The notes beneath the pieces are model-generated. The model was given only the letters and a program-made list of their open reading frames with translations, was not told where the DNA came from and ran no database searches. Shown one piece after another: positions 50,041 through 63,602 of a stretch of DNA of 64,000 nucleotides. Location of the stretch: NCBI RefSeq assembly GCF_003286085.1, contig NW_020825343.1:558001-622000 (forward strand), written 5' to 3'. A program made the translations under genes and the position numbers. Position 1 is the stretch's first letter; each line of letters starts with the position of its first letter. The stretch is from Drosophila persimilis (taxonomy: Eukaryota > Arthropoda > Insecta > Diptera > Drosophilidae).

Positions 50041-51328
50041 CATCTTCTTGGCCATGCTATTGGTTTTCCCCTAGCTCTATCAAGAGTGGAAGCTCAACCT
50101 GCACTACGGTGGGGAAGGAGGACCAAGGAGCGGGCCAAAATCAGAGTTCTCTGTGTTTTGAATTATTTTGAATTATGCACTCTGCGAAGTTTCCCTGTGC
50201 GCTCGTTGGGTGCACAAGCTAAATTTATTATTAGATGCCGCATTACGTGGAAACATTTTCGGTAACCATCCGCCCCATTCAGCCAGTCAAAAGGTGCAGT
50301 GATTCATCAGAATTTATGCAGCCAGCCAGGAAATCTGTGGTACTGGCTCCTCCTTCTCTGTTCCCTGTTACCCGTTACCAGTGTACATGCACAGATACAC
50401 TTTTTTTTTTTTGTGGCCGCCCATATAATTTGATATGCTGCCTTGGCAGTTGCATTTTGCTGTGGCTCATAAATTTCTCAGGCAGCAACAGCCAAAGGCA
50501 TTCGCCAGGAGGAGGATCCTCCTAACATTTGTCTGCTGCTCTGACATGCATAGCATTAACTGCGAGCTTTGGATTAATGAAGTGCCGGCCAGATTAGGTG
50601 GGGAAGGATGAATACAGGAGTGCGGAACGTGGACGATTCTGTATAAAAGTTATTGACAAAACTGTTGTTGGCCATAAATTTTGTTATGGCCTTTCGCTGG
50701 CGTGACTGCTTGGGAGACTGCAGTTAAATTAATTGCCCGGACTCGTAAACACCTCCCAAACACCCCATCCCCATGCATGTCGCCTGCATTATTATTCAGC
50801 CAAAAATTTCATTATGGGCACAAAGTATACTCTAGTTCGAGACGGCATAAAACAAGTTTGGAACAAGTTTTGGGTGCAATTTTTGGGGAGAAGCTCTCAC
50901 ATTTTAACAAAGGGTATTCCCACTTCTATGGCTCTTTTTTCATACTCCAGTTTAATGGGGTTTTAACACTTTTTTGGCTAAACAGCTCACGTGCAAATGT
51001 TGCACGCAATATGTTGCCGCTATCCCGCCGCACATAAAATAATAATTATAATAAGTGTGCGGGGCCGAACCGAAGCGCTTTCTAGACTCCGACTCCAATC
51101 ATAAAACTGAGGCACACGAATAAGCAGTGTCAACGATGTGAACGTAAGGGTCGGCGGAGAGCGACGCCTTTGCCAACTTCCGCTGTCGAGTTGTTTTATG
51201 CTTCCGGCCACCGGAAGTGTTTGCCTAGTTGGCGCGCTAGTTTTGTCGCCTCGCCTCAAGAGCAGAGTCAGAGCCGAAACCAGTACAGGACGAGGATTGA
51301 CGACAACTTTGATTTGCATATTCTTCAG

Positions 51329-51451
51329 ACCCAGTCGCAGTCCCAGTCCCAGTCCCAATCCCGGAGTCTGAGCCTCAGTCTGAGTCTCAGGCCGAGTACC
51401 AGGCCCAGTCACACACTCCCAGAGCCAGACAGACAGACAGTCAGTCAGACA
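51329..51451. repeat. CAGTCC/CAGTCT and CAGA arrays
   Basis: Hexamers of the form CAGTCC and CAGTCT at about 51332-51400, then CAGA tetramers at about 51427-51451. Confidence 0.8.
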
Positions 51452-52330
51452 GACGGGAGAATGCGTGACAACAATGCTGAATTTTGTGCCGAGTCAATTA
51501 CCCAAGACACATTAGCAGCTGCGTGCCGGCGCCACTCTGCCGAGTGTCCTGGGTCCCAAGTAGTCCTGCCTGAGCCGGGGAAATCAAAATGCAATTGAAG
51601 CCAGACAGTGGCAGTGGAAGGATTACTCTATCACTTAAAAAACAATTGTTTCTGAACCTTTGAATACCATAAAATAGAATAAAACAAAATTGAAAATGAC
51701 AATATTATTTAAAAATTGATTTCTAATGTTGAGGAAAAAGCAGGACCACACTTTTATATCTAAGAATAAGAGAATTTCTGATCGCATGCATTCCACTGTG
51801 CACCGCTTCTGCACAAAATCCTGTCTCCACCAAATTCTGTCATCTCCTCGTTCTGAGTGGGAAAACTTGTTGAGCTTGTCCTGCCTCGGCGCTTAACGAG
51901 GCTGCCTAGATATCCTGTCCCGACATCTGAGACTTATCCTGCGAGAGGCTGCATCGGGGGGACTACAGCTTTCTAGCTCTGGTCTAAGAGCAGGCAACAC
52001 ATTATGTGCAACTCATTTAAAGCGCTGAACCGACTCCGAAAAAATAGAAAACTTCTTGTAGAGATTGGGAAGCGGAGAAGAGAGAAACAGCAGCGCGAAC
52101 AACTTTGTAAGTTTTGCTGGAAAATTGCTTGGAAAAAATTGAAAATTATTTATGCTGTGTGCAGTTTGAAGCTGTCAATAGCCTTGCTTCAGAGCCCCTA
52201 GCCCCCCACCCAAAAGTATACAAAGTTGTCAGTGCCTGCTGGCGGCATGCGCTTGCATGCAAAAGTCTACTTTGTTGCCTTAAGTACTTATGCCGGGACC
52301 AGAGATACGAGTACAGCCAGAGAGCGGGAG

Positions 52331-52361
52331 AGAGAGGTAGAGAGAGAGAGAGAGAGAGAGA
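52331..52361. repeat. GA microsatellite
   Basis: GA run with one GGTA interruption. Confidence 0.85.
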
Positions 52362-52799
52362 AAGCAAGTCAGTCGAGCAGGACGAAGATGCATTGCGCTG
52401 ACTACTTTGTCTTCATCCTTGTGCCTGCAGCTCCGGGAAGGGGATGGGGATCTGCTGCGCTTTTCTTGGCATTGGCTGCACGGCTTAGCATAATTTTAGG
52501 CAAACTCACGTTGCTTAGTTTATAGGCAAGCCCTGTCCCTGGCCCTGGTGTAGGTCCTGCTCCATCTTCGTCTTCGTTCTGCCTCAGTTTGCAGAATGTC
52601 AACTGTTTTTAATTGCCAAGACAGGACACCCAACATTGTCTGGCTGCCGCTGTCTGTTCTGCGCCCTGTCTTCAGTTGCTCTGGCACGTCCGAGACGACA
52701 AAATTAGCCTGCTGCCTCATTCTCTCTCCTTCTTAAAATAACTGTAAAATTGTGTAACAAAAGGATTTTCATAAGCTGCGCTCATAAACTATTGGACAG

Positions 52800-52845
52800 G
52801 ACGAGCAGGAGCTGGAGCAGGAGCGGGAACTGGAACAGCAGCAGG
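52800..52845. repeat. GGAGCA-type array
   Basis: Imperfect GGAGCA/GGAGCG/GGAACT hexamers. Confidence 0.7.
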
Positions 52846-55361
52846 AGAGGTGGCTGGCCAGGCGCCGGCTCAATTTAATGGCGTCGAACTTTGTAAAGTG
52901 TTCGCCAGATTTCTGCATAAAAAGCTCAATTTATAAATATTTTAAGGCCAATGGTAATGCCTTTGTGCTTTTTAGAGAGAGGAGAGGCGATGGGTAATAA
53001 ACATTTAACGCACTTGCGTAGGCGAATAGCTTATGTCGAGGAAAATCGACTGGAAATGTTGACTAAAGGAGAGAATGGAAGAGATAACCAAAGTCCACAT
53101 ATGTATATGGGATACAGATTATTTTTTAGCATTTCCATAATAATGGGTACCCATCTAATAAATGTGATCTGATCTGCCCATAAACGATCCTACATCACAC
53201 AAAATCTTATAACCTAAAATTCAATTGCCGCGAACACCGAATTCCATCAACGCCTTTCCATTTACCGCCGCACTTTCTGACAAATCATAGAAGACAACGG
53301 CAACGAGCAGGAAAACAGCGGATGGAACCATTCACCCATTCTGTGTTCTCTGTTCGGTGAGAGGGGTGGGGAGCGAAGAGAGGGCGGTCTGGGGCTGGCT
53401 AATTAATTTAAATGCGTGAAATTTTGAAGCAATGCCAAGGCTCAGCAAACAACATACAAATGGGATTCATGCCCAAGGAGGCCATGTCGTGGGAGGGAGG
53501 ATGTAGGAGTGGGGCAGGTCAAGTGGGGGGCAGACTCTGGCACTGGCTCTGGCTCCACCACTGGTATGTTAAGCTGCTTATCAAGTTGAGCATTGAAATT
53601 ATGGCCGCGAGCTAGACACCAGAACACCACGGACGAAGGCAGCGCAACGTCACTCCCAACGACCGGGATGCCAGAGACTTCAGAATAGAACAGAGCACTT
53701 TGTTATGGGGAAAGCTGGTGGTGGTGGTGCTGTTGCTGCTGCTTCTCGTGTTGGTGCTGGGGCAGCATGGGAAGAGTACAAAGGCATCCTTTTAAATTTC
53801 CTGTCATTTGCCACACAATACGCTGGAGAGCGGCCACGACGATGAGGGAAACTGGGAACAGGAGGTCTTTCTCTCTCTCACTCTTCCTCTGGACTGGCTG
53901 CAATTGCTCTAGCTGCTGCATCTTGGCTGGGAGATGGGGTCAGGCCAAGGCAAGTCTATTTGTACACACTCAGAGAAATTTTGACTTGTTGCTTTAGAAA
54001 ATTACGCAAACTTCAGATTAATTTTTTTGTTGTACCGTAATACAAGTCAAAATGGCAATCAGGTCAAACATAGCATCGTAGTGGAACCGATTCCATTCAA
54101 GAATGTGAAATCAGGCTGCAGATCCCAGAAATTTCACCCACTTTTCGTCCATATTCTTTCTCTCAGCGCATGGAGCAAAAAATGAAACGCGTTGCTCTCG
54201 ACGCGGCGCGTCGCTTTGCTTGTTTGCTAGAATTTAGCCGCTGGGAATTTGCATTTTTCATTACGCATAGACTGGAGGGAGAACCGAGGGGCAGGCTGGC
54301 AGGGCAGCAGAGCGGCAGAGCGGGAACACAAGACTAGCAGCCGGAGAAGCTCTGGGATAGGGTTGGATAGCTGCGCGCCATATTAACGCCTAGACTCATT
54401 CATGGGGTTAAAAGCTAGTTTCCGCCGGAAGTGGCTGCCACAGCGCATTCCCCGGGACACACTCTCTCCCTCTCTTTCTCGCTCTCTCTTCGCTGCACCA
54501 TCTCCTTTTGGCCCTGACCTATGTTGGTGTGTGTAAATAAATTTCTGTGCGAAATGAAATGAATGTGATTGCCAGCGTGGCGACGCATGCCACCGCCTGG
54601 CCCCCCCCTTACACTCATAGCTGTCGGAAGCAGTTATTATGGCAGCATATTTCCCAGCTCTCTGGCTTTTTAGACACTTTCAGGGGAAGAGAATTCCCAC
54701 TTTTGTGAGAAGTTAAATAGCCTAATTAGTATTTTTGGCCTAGGACTGAATGCAATTTAGTTATGAGGGAAAACTCCTCTCTGTAAGTATTCTTTTCCTC
54801 CCAAAGAAAGAGTATACTTCAGCCGACTTAATCTGGTTGAATCTGTTTTAGGTGTTTTTTGTTTTTGATTGTTGGGGAATTTTAGCGCTAGGCTCTTTCG
54901 GGGGAAATTCCGTTGTTGATTCTAATTGACTTGGGATTTTTCAGCTCGCCGCCTTTTACACACTCGCTGTGGACCCTTTCTGTTTGATTATGTGGCTAAA
55001 AATGAATGTTGCATTTCGGTTTCGGCTGAAACAATGGATGGATGAGAGTAATGAGATTTTCGTGGAATTTCCACGGCTTGGGGCGCAATGCATAGAGCAT
55101 AAATATATGCAGATGAAATTCCATGTTTGAATGGGGTTTTCCTTTCGTTATTTGCTAAGATATCCCCTTTTCCATTGCCATCTAATCATACTCGTATGTT
55201 TTCTGGAAAATTTCTGGGGAATGCTTCCATCTCATTTATGCAGCTCATTTGCTCTGTGCCCACTCTCCTCTGTGCAAACTAATAACTTGTACCTGGCCCA
55301 AAGCGCACATTATTAATCAAAGTCAATGCAGCAACGCTCTTCTACTCCCTACCCTGTACGC

Positions 55362-55387
55362 TGTATCCTGTATCCTGTATCCTGTAG
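55362..55387. repeat. TGTATCC heptamer array
   Basis: Three tandem TGTATCC units. Confidence 0.85.
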
Positions 55388-56048
55388 TCGAATCCACACA
55401 AGTACACCCTCCCCTGTATTACCAGTTCACGCTGTAACAACGATTTTTGCGCCTAATCAATTTGCCCAAACGTCACAAGTAGACAGAGTAAATGGAGGGT
55501 AGGGCAGATGGAGATGGAGATGGAGCAACAGCCAGCCAGTCCTTGGCTCGACGAAAATTTATTTCATTTGTGTTAGCATTTTGCATTTCATTAGGTTTTC
55601 ATTAAATAAAATGTTGAATTACACGCATAATTTATTCCCATGCTGACGAATCGAGAAAAAAAAAACGAGACACTGACTATTCTGTCCCTCGCCAAGGTAC
55701 TGTGACTTGCTCATGGGCTTCGGCAGTCCTCAGGACAACGGAATCTCTCTAGGAACTAGTCGCACTCTGTGCATCCCGTGCTTCCGTAAGTGTGTTTCCC
55801 TATTCGTGCTGCCTATACACACGCACTGGGATACGCACAAATCGAAACAAATTACAATAAAAATGCCAAAGATGCGTGCTAAAAGATTAAAGCCTGACAC
55901 GAAATGAAGCGTGGTCCAACCGTGGGTGGGTGGATGAGTGGATGGAAGTTGGATCATTTGGGTTTCTTTTCCTGGATTTGATTTCCATATGGCATGCCAA
56001 CAGTTCGGTTTGCCACCCAAGTTCATTTCTCGGTCTCGGTCTCTGTTA

Positions 56049-56084
56049 CGGTCGTCGTCGTCCTCGTCGTCCTCGTCGTCGAAG
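56049..56084. repeat. GTC/CTC triplet array
   Basis: GTCGTC and CTCGTC triplets. Confidence 0.8.
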
Positions 56085-58679
56085 TCACAGAAGGCAAATA
56101 TTTATACAGCTTCCTGGTAAATCAAAGGTTGCTCGTGTTGGTTCTTTCTCCGAGCTGGCTTCGCCCTGACCCCAAATGATAAATTACTTTAATTAATGCC
56201 GCCATATTGTCTCTCAGCAGTAACTAAAGGCAGGGGAGAGTAAGAGCGAGGAAAATTTGGTCTGGCCGGGCCCCATTATGCAAGTTCATTGGGTTTAATT
56301 TGTGCGTGGGCCACTTCTCCTCGAAAGCTGATTTATTTAGTTACATTCCTGCTCTTTTGGCCTCGGCATTTTGTTTTCCTTTCCCTCAGCTGGCTCTTTC
56401 TTTTTTCCGTCTTTTGTTTTCCGTGGGTTGTTTTCCGGGGGCCAAATGCAACAGGCAACAGGCGCAACGAGGCAGATTGCTTGACATACGGACCAAACGA
56501 AAGTCGGCCTAATTAATTGGCTTAGTTTGAACTCAGGGCTCGAAGGAAATTGGAAGCTTGGGAAAGCTTTAAGATGCTTTCTGTGCTCGTGTGTCGGTGT
56601 GTCGTATCTGTGTGTCCCACTATCAAATGACACTTTTACCCACAGAATGGGACCAGGAGCGGCAGTAGCAGCATCCATTCTGGATTCCTTTCTGGATGGA
56701 CAGGAAACGTGACCGAAATATATAAAAAGGCCTAACGTTGATTGCGGTTTTTTAGGCCAGGAAAACATACGTTTAAGGCAGTGGAAGTGGAAGTCGTAGT
56801 GTACAGGGGTGTACAGGTAGTTAAAGGAATGAAGGAGGATGAAGACCATCATTAGGGAGTGATGTAATATGAAGTATGAGTAGCCTTGTAGTCTTTTCTG
56901 CTTAAACATTGATAGGTTGCAGTCGCAAATCGATGAAAGTTTCACTCTTGGCATATTCCCCCTTTCCCCTGGTAGACTTTTCCTGGCCGTGGGCCTGGGC
57001 TGCCCCGTGAAAAGCACCCAAAACTACATTTAATTCGAAATTATGTTCAGCTAATACAATTTAAAATTCCACTGGTGTCCACACAAGGTCCTGGTATCCT
57101 GGCTCTCGAGCTTCGGCCGTCGCGTCGCTTCGAGTCGAGTCGAGACGGAAGGAAGGAAATCTTGAAATGAGCACTCAAGTGGCAGATGGAGTTGCGCCAG
57201 GGGCCAGGGGCCATGGGGAAAGGGTGCCATACAGGGAGGGAGAAAAGTATCGCAAAGAGAGCAGCAACAGAGCAAACAGAGAACCAACAGACATATATAA
57301 AAATAAAATTAATATTAAATTAATTCTGAACATGAAGTGTGTGAGGAAAATTGCAAAAGTCGCTGAGCGGCACTGGCGACGCAGAGAGGGCAGAGTTTTT
57401 CCAATTCCATAAGCGAACTTCAATTTCAATTCAAGTTACGACGTGCCCCGCACAACGGGCGAGGCGAGGCGACTCAAGAAGCCAATTTCATACAAATGGC
57501 TGACCATGAAGGTCCTGAGCATCGACAGCATGGAGGGCCAAACGGGACAGGAAAGAAGAGAAGATGAGGATTGGAAAGAACAAGGGACAGTACAACTTAA
57601 GGCGATTTATGAACAATTTTTCGTTTCCATGACAATAGCTTGTTGCTGTTGCACTTGATTATTTTTCAGTTTTTTTCTTTTTTCTTGAAAATTAGCCGAC
57701 ACTGAGAATCTTATAACAGCACAAATAAAAGCACACCAATGCCAGCTGTAGACTTCCAATTTTACACCCAATTCTTTGAATATGAATGTGGATCTGTTGA
57801 TAAAAACTCTTCCAAGTAAAAGACCAAAGAATTCTTGCAGATGATTTTCCAGGAATTTATGAATTGCTCTCTACAATATACGAGTACATACGCGTGTATG
57901 AAAGATCTCTTTGGAGCTCAGGCACCCACTTTCCGATACCACACCATCCCTCTCCATCCATCCAAATCTGAAAGAGACAAACAACAACAAGGTAAAGTAT
58001 TTGCAGCTGCTGCTCCTTCTGGTTGCCCTTGGCAATCTCTTGCCATATTCTCTTCCTGAGTCCCGCCCACTGCATTAAAATCACAAGACAAGTGGATAAG
58101 CGTTGCCAAAAGAGTTCACTACCCCACTCCCCACACTGCCGCTTCCACTTTCCACTCTCCAGTGCCCCAATCTGCCTCTATAACTGCTGGCAGCGTCAAC
58201 AACAAACGTAAAAACCACAGCGTGGAGAAAGCTTAACAGTTACCTGAAGCTCCAGCTTCTTCCTATCTTTCTCCCTCTCCCTCTCTCCTTCTCTTTCCCC
58301 TTCTTCATCCTAGCTGCTTGAGTTCTCGGCTCGTGTACCTCTTTTTAGTCGCTTGCTCCTGGGTTGGTTACCATGGCAAATTATCTCCAGAGATGGCATA
58401 AGTTAACAACAACAACGACAACCGGAATGAGGAGCGTGAAAGAAAGGGGGTGGGGGGGGGGCAGGAGGAAGAGCGAAATAAATGATGACAAATAAAAGTT
58501 CCAATACCTGTACATATTTATGCTACCTACTTGGCATTCCAAAGTCAGAGCAAAATTATACACTCACCGAATGGAATGGGCTAGACACAAACCGCATGCA
58601 AAGGGATGGACCCTTGAAAATGATTCGGGGATATATTTTTCTGAATTTAGCACAAGGTTACAGGCTGAGTAAAAATAAA

Positions 58680-59300
58680 TAAAACTAACTAAGCCAAGGG
58701 ATATTTAACCAGATAGGAAGCAAGTCTATACATATGTATATTCCATATATTCTAATATAGGGTTCGGAATGCATGATAAAGAACTCTCAGCTTAAGATTT
58801 TCACTTAGTATGCTATAATACAAATATGCTAAAGAATATATTTACCGCTTACCTCATCTCTAGAGCTTCTATTCCTCACAAAACTGTTCATAAAGGCTAT
58901 CAAAATTGACAGTGAGGTATTTATTATTCACTAGAACACAGAGGACTTAATATTTATGGTCTAACAGAAGCTCTTCCTTATTAACTACCTATCATATTTA
59001 TAAGGGTATTCCATCCTCGTCCTTATTGTGCATTCTATCGTTCTCATTCTTTCCACAGAGCAACTGCACTTTATAAAATATTTTCCCAAAGTATTTGAAT
59101 TCTGCTGTTGGCATGACAAAAGGCGTTTTTTACATTAAATGCAAACAAATGTCAGGAATACTCCACTACTTTTCTCCATGCTAAGTAGATTTAAGTGAAG
59201 GAATTTTTGATTCTGTGAACATTTTTCACGTGTTCTCAAACTTCTGCCTTAATTTCTGTGCAAATTTTAATAAACTTTGACCTGGTGCCTGGGCCAGACC
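58680..59300. other. Quiet AT-rich block
   Basis: AT-rich unique sequence. A minus-strand GTAAGC donor-like word at about 58849 lacks any acceptor context. No gene seen. Confidence 0.4.
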
Positions 59301-60901
59301 ATAAGTAATTTTCAAAAATAACACAACAATCTTGAGGGAAATGACAAAGCAGAAATTATGAAAAATATAGCAAGATGTCAGCGGGAGTATGAATAAGCCC
59401 ATCCACCTTTTTAGCCCAAAATTTGTCCGAGCAAAGTGTATTAAGAACCAAAGAGGAAGTGCAAATTCAGCAAAGTGTGGCAATACATAAGTTATTTATG
59501 TTTGTATGAACAAAAAGCAAATATAATGCACATGATGATCCAGCAGAGGGGTAGGAATGGGGCTGAGGGGTGGTACCAAACAACACATAATAAAGCGAAA
59601 GTCATGTCCCCCAGGGTGGGCCCAAGACAGCAGAAACATCGGGGAAAAGAATGCCATACAAAAAAAAAAAAAATACAAAAATGAGGGAAAGGAATGGAGA
59701 CAGAGAAGCTTTTCAATAACACGTAAAAATCTTTAAAAATTGAAATTTATTATTTAGACAGTGTGGGGGGAATAAATGGTATTAGGAGGGGTAGGAAATG
59801 CACTGCAAAATGGTTACCGAGTCTGACAGCAGCAGAGGGGGCACAAGACCTGGTGGTCTTTGGGGGACCCCCGTCTGGCGGAAGTGCGTGCCAAAAAATG
59901 ATTCTATAGATACGAGTAATAATAAGATATTAGGAACTTTTTTGCGTGCAACTTCCCCCAAGGCAAACCGCGTTACGATGTTGAATATTTATAATTTATG
60001 ATGATTACTCCGCGAAAGAACTATGGGGAGAGTGCTTTCAAAATAGGAGGCTCAAATGATTTACTCAGTCAATTGAGACTTCTATCAAACGCTCCTTTCA
60101 CACATGTTGATCATTTCAAAAGAGACTCTCTGTGTATCGTTTTTGGACCATATTCTTCCTTTTTTCAAAACAGATAACTGTGTAATTGGTTTCCTGGGGC
60201 AATCTTGATGTACAGCGCATGTATATTTTAATTTTTGTCTCTTTGTAAGTATTCATTTGTTTTACTTTTTGTTTAATTTTCGGCAAGTTTTTTTGTGCCC
60301 TCAAGGAAAAGGTTCCTTGTATCCTGGAGGAAAAAACTCTGTCTAATTTATGTTTGTATATGCACAAATCAAATATCGCAGATACTTTGGTACTGTGTAT
60401 CAGTTCATTCCTTGATATTTAGTAAGGAACATACAGGTTCCAAGGAAACACAGTCCTTTAATGGCTTCGGAAGCCAGTTCCTTTCCATTTCTAGACATTC
60501 ATTCGTATTTTTTGTAGAGTTTTTTGTGCTTCTGTTTGGCTTATAACAATGGCACTTGTTATTGCTCTTGCCCTCGTTGGCATCCATCCTTTTTGTGTTT
60601 GGTATTTTATTGTATTATCATTGCGCATTGTTTTATGTGTCTGTGCTTGTGTCTCTGTGAGTTTGTATCCGAGTGTGCGTGTGCGTGTGCCTGTAGATGT
60701 ATCTGTGTTGGAGTATTTGTTCCTGGCAAGTTATTTCAAGCAAAAGGTAATAAATTTTAAGCAGCTTAACACTGTTGCTCGCTGGCTTGTAAATACTCTG
60801 CTCCACTCGACTCTTTCTCCAGCGCCAGTATCCAGTTTTCGCACAGCTGAAATAGTTAGCAGCATTTCGTACCAGTGTGCTTATTGTAATGGCTACAAGT
60901 G

Positions 60902-60951
60902 TGGGTCGGGGTCTGGGCCGGGGCTTGGGCCGGAGCCGGAGCCGGAGCCGG
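60902..60951. repeat. GGGCCG/GGAGCC array
   Basis: G-rich hexamers on the plus strand with several runs of three or four guanines. Confidence 0.75.
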
Positions 60952-61476
60952 GGCTGCACCTGTTTAAGACTCAACTAAAAGCATTTGATGCCATTTAATC
61001 CAGTTATTTGCGAGTTTACACAATAAAAACCTTGTGGAGAGGGAGGGAATGCATGGCCCAAAGTCTAGTTAATTAATTATCTTTCATGGTAGTCTCTGGC
61101 ATTATCGCAGGATGACTGAGGGAATGTGAAGTGCCCCAGGAATTCCAATTGGGGATAGGTGCAGGAGTTGGCGGGAGAGAAAGTGAGTGCCTTTCACTAA
61201 TTTCATTTCTAATATTTTCCAGGAATTTCCACAGGCTGGGGGAAAACACTCGAACACACTTTGCCGCTACAACTGTTTACTCGCTTTTGGCCTTTCAATT
61301 ATTTATGTCACATACGTGGATGGCACTTCCCTGTGTATAAATAAGTAATAAATACGCTTAGTTGCATCAAAAAGTGCCACTAACCGAAAAATAGTTGCCC
61401 AACAAAAATACACACTGCACACTCGTACTCGTACTGCAAGTGTCCCAATGGGTGACGAGACACCACTCCGCAGACT

Positions 61477-61572
61477 CCCCCCCCCCCCCCCCCACCCCCT
61501 ACCAAGGAGAAAGGGGAAAAGCTCACCCAAGCGATAGAAGTGTTGCCACATACACACACACACACACACACA
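61477..61572. repeat. 17-base poly-C tract and CA microsatellite
   Basis: Cytosines at 61477-61493 and a CA run at 61551-61572. Confidence 0.9.
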
Positions 61573-62171
61573 AAAGAAAAAGCAGGGACAACTTTTTGAG
61601 TTGAGTTTTCGTTGGTTACCGGCTTGTGGCTTGAAGGACACAAGAGGATACACAGGGATATTGTGGGAGAGTGAGAGAACGGATCCCCGGCAAAGGCCTC
61701 ATATAATTTTAAAGTGCTTCCGTTTGTGGTGGGAGTTAGGAGGTGGAAAGGGGGAATAGGAGAAGACCATGTCCAGTTGTTAGCCAAAACGACAAACACT
61801 GGCTAAACATTAAAATATGCTAACGAAAATAAAATTTAGAACTAACTGCGCAACCAACAGAAATCATTGTGAGCGAGTGCCGGCCAAATAGGGAACAATT
61901 TTTCCACTTGCCGAAATGCTCTCTCTAAATGGGGGACATGTGCTGCAGCATAAGCATGGAAGAAGCAAAGAAAGAGTAATGACTGAGTAGAAGTTCCATT
62001 AAAATTTATATTTTTGTGATAATTTAATATAATCTTTATATCATTTAACAATCTATCCCTTCTATATAAACTAATTTTTGCCACTGGAAACTTGAATTTC
62101 TGCTACGTTTTTTTGGAGGTTGTACAGTTTCTGTTACCCTTTCTCTCTAACCTTTTTTGCTCTCCACTTTT

Positions 62172-62187
62172 TTGCATACTTTTTTGG
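62172..62187 (+). promoter_or_regulatory. Su(Hw)-like site, full consensus
   Basis: TTGCATACTTTTTTGG contains a complete consensus match followed by a T run and GG. It lies near the right edge of the window. Confidence 0.35.
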
Positions 62188-63457
62188 GACAGAGCAAGCC
62201 AACACCTGCGGTTGTGGCGCTTCATGGAGGACCACACACATAGCCACGCGAGAGGATTCCTAGTGCCGCTGCATGCACACACTCGTATATGATTTATGAC
62301 TTCCGGTTTCTGGGGTTAGCATCCGTTGCTGCTCCGGTTGCTGGAGTATCCTGCCGAAATTAGCATGTCCTGTTGGCGCCCTTGCCCTTTGCCCTCCCCA
62401 CCCTCCCTCACCATCACCATCACTACCTCTTTTCCAGAACCAAATTTAAAACTTTCCAATTAAAGCAGCCACTACGATCCGAACAAGTTCTTATCGAATT
62501 ATCTGGCATTACACATCCTCACGATGCGTGTCAGTCTGTCAGTGCGACTGTCACTCATTCAAAATCGAATAATATTGATCTAGTATCCCTATCTCCTTCC
62601 CGCTGGCTGTTCGTGTTCTCAGGCGTCCCTTCCGTTGTCAATTCGCTTGTCTCTATCCAGGCCCTGACAATCATTTGGTACTCGGGTCCAACCATCCTGC
62701 CAGCCATCCAACCAGCTGATTTCCTTCTAAAGACTCTGCTGTGCGGGAATCAGGAGAATCAGTGCCAAAAAAAATAAAATATATATATGTATACTTTTGT
62801 ATATATACTATACTTTGTGGGTATGTGTGCATATTGGTGGGCAAGTGTGTGTGTGTAAAAGAGACAAAACAACAAGGTGGCAGATGTCAATAAGTGCCAC
62901 GCAGAACGTTCTCTGCCAGAGAGGGAGCGAGGGAACGCAAAAAAAAAAGCGGAAAGCCAGTAACAAAAGTAACGTTTGACACCCAATTACGGCGTGAAAT
63001 CAAAAGGAAATTTCTTCGGGGAATATGCGAGTGCGGATCATAGAGGTGGCATGGGCAAGGGACATGGGGCATGGGGCTTGGGGCTGGAGCGCGGCTTTGG
63101 CATGGGAAAATCCGCTGAGTATAACCGACGGCCAGGAGATCAGAGTTTTCCTTTCCCCCATCGATGGCTTTTCTATGGGTTTCGCATAGGTCGGAAGAAG
63201 CCTCATAGTTCTGAGAAATTCCTTTATAACTTTTGCTTGTTTATCCAATTTATTTCCATATTTTTTTGGACCACTCATTGTACTCCAGTTTGCCAAGGCG
63301 ACCTCTGTCCACAGTTGAAGTGCTTCGCCTTTCCAACTAACAAAAAGTAACATAATTTGTTTATGCACACGTATATGTACATATTTATATAAAACTACAT
63401 TTCCAGGAATTTCTGTGAACTCCATACTCGTATAAATACATTTTTCTTACTTCTGCA

Positions 63458-63602
63458 GATGCTAATAAAACTGTAGCGTAGCTAAGGAAACCGTCTCTGG
63501 TCTGATGAGCTGGTAAGGTGGCTCAGAGGGGGCCTAGCCGGACGGGTTCGCAGGTTGCGGATAGCAATCGGCCCAAGTAATTCCACTCGGTTGTCTCTGC
63601 GG
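63458..63602 (+). other. Candidate non-coding cassette exon (145 nt)
   Basis: The acceptor tract TTTTTCTTACTTCTGCAG ends at 63457, and a donor GTGAGTAC starts at 63603, giving a GC-rich 145-nt segment. All three frames meet a stop within the first 21 nt, so it cannot be an internal coding exon. It could be a 5' UTR exon, a poison exon or part of a long non-coding RNA. Within it, GGTTGC and GCAATC can pair around a 5-nt loop, inside an outer GCCG/CGGC pair. The surrounding island has donors on the other strand too, so the orientation is uncertain. Confidence 0.28.

Larger units (their letters stand above)
50041..63457. other. Non-coding, repeat-rich region
   Basis: About 13 kb with no supported gene, upstream of the 49.4-kb ratchet site on the minus strand. 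The longest frame (56337-57017) has no recognisable domain and no start or splice context. Confidence 0.4.

Noticed and set aside
56337..57017. Longest open frame, 226 codons on the minus strand
   Set aside because: No domain, low-complexity mixture of residues, no splice or start context; the length is within chance for 64 kb of six-frame sequence.
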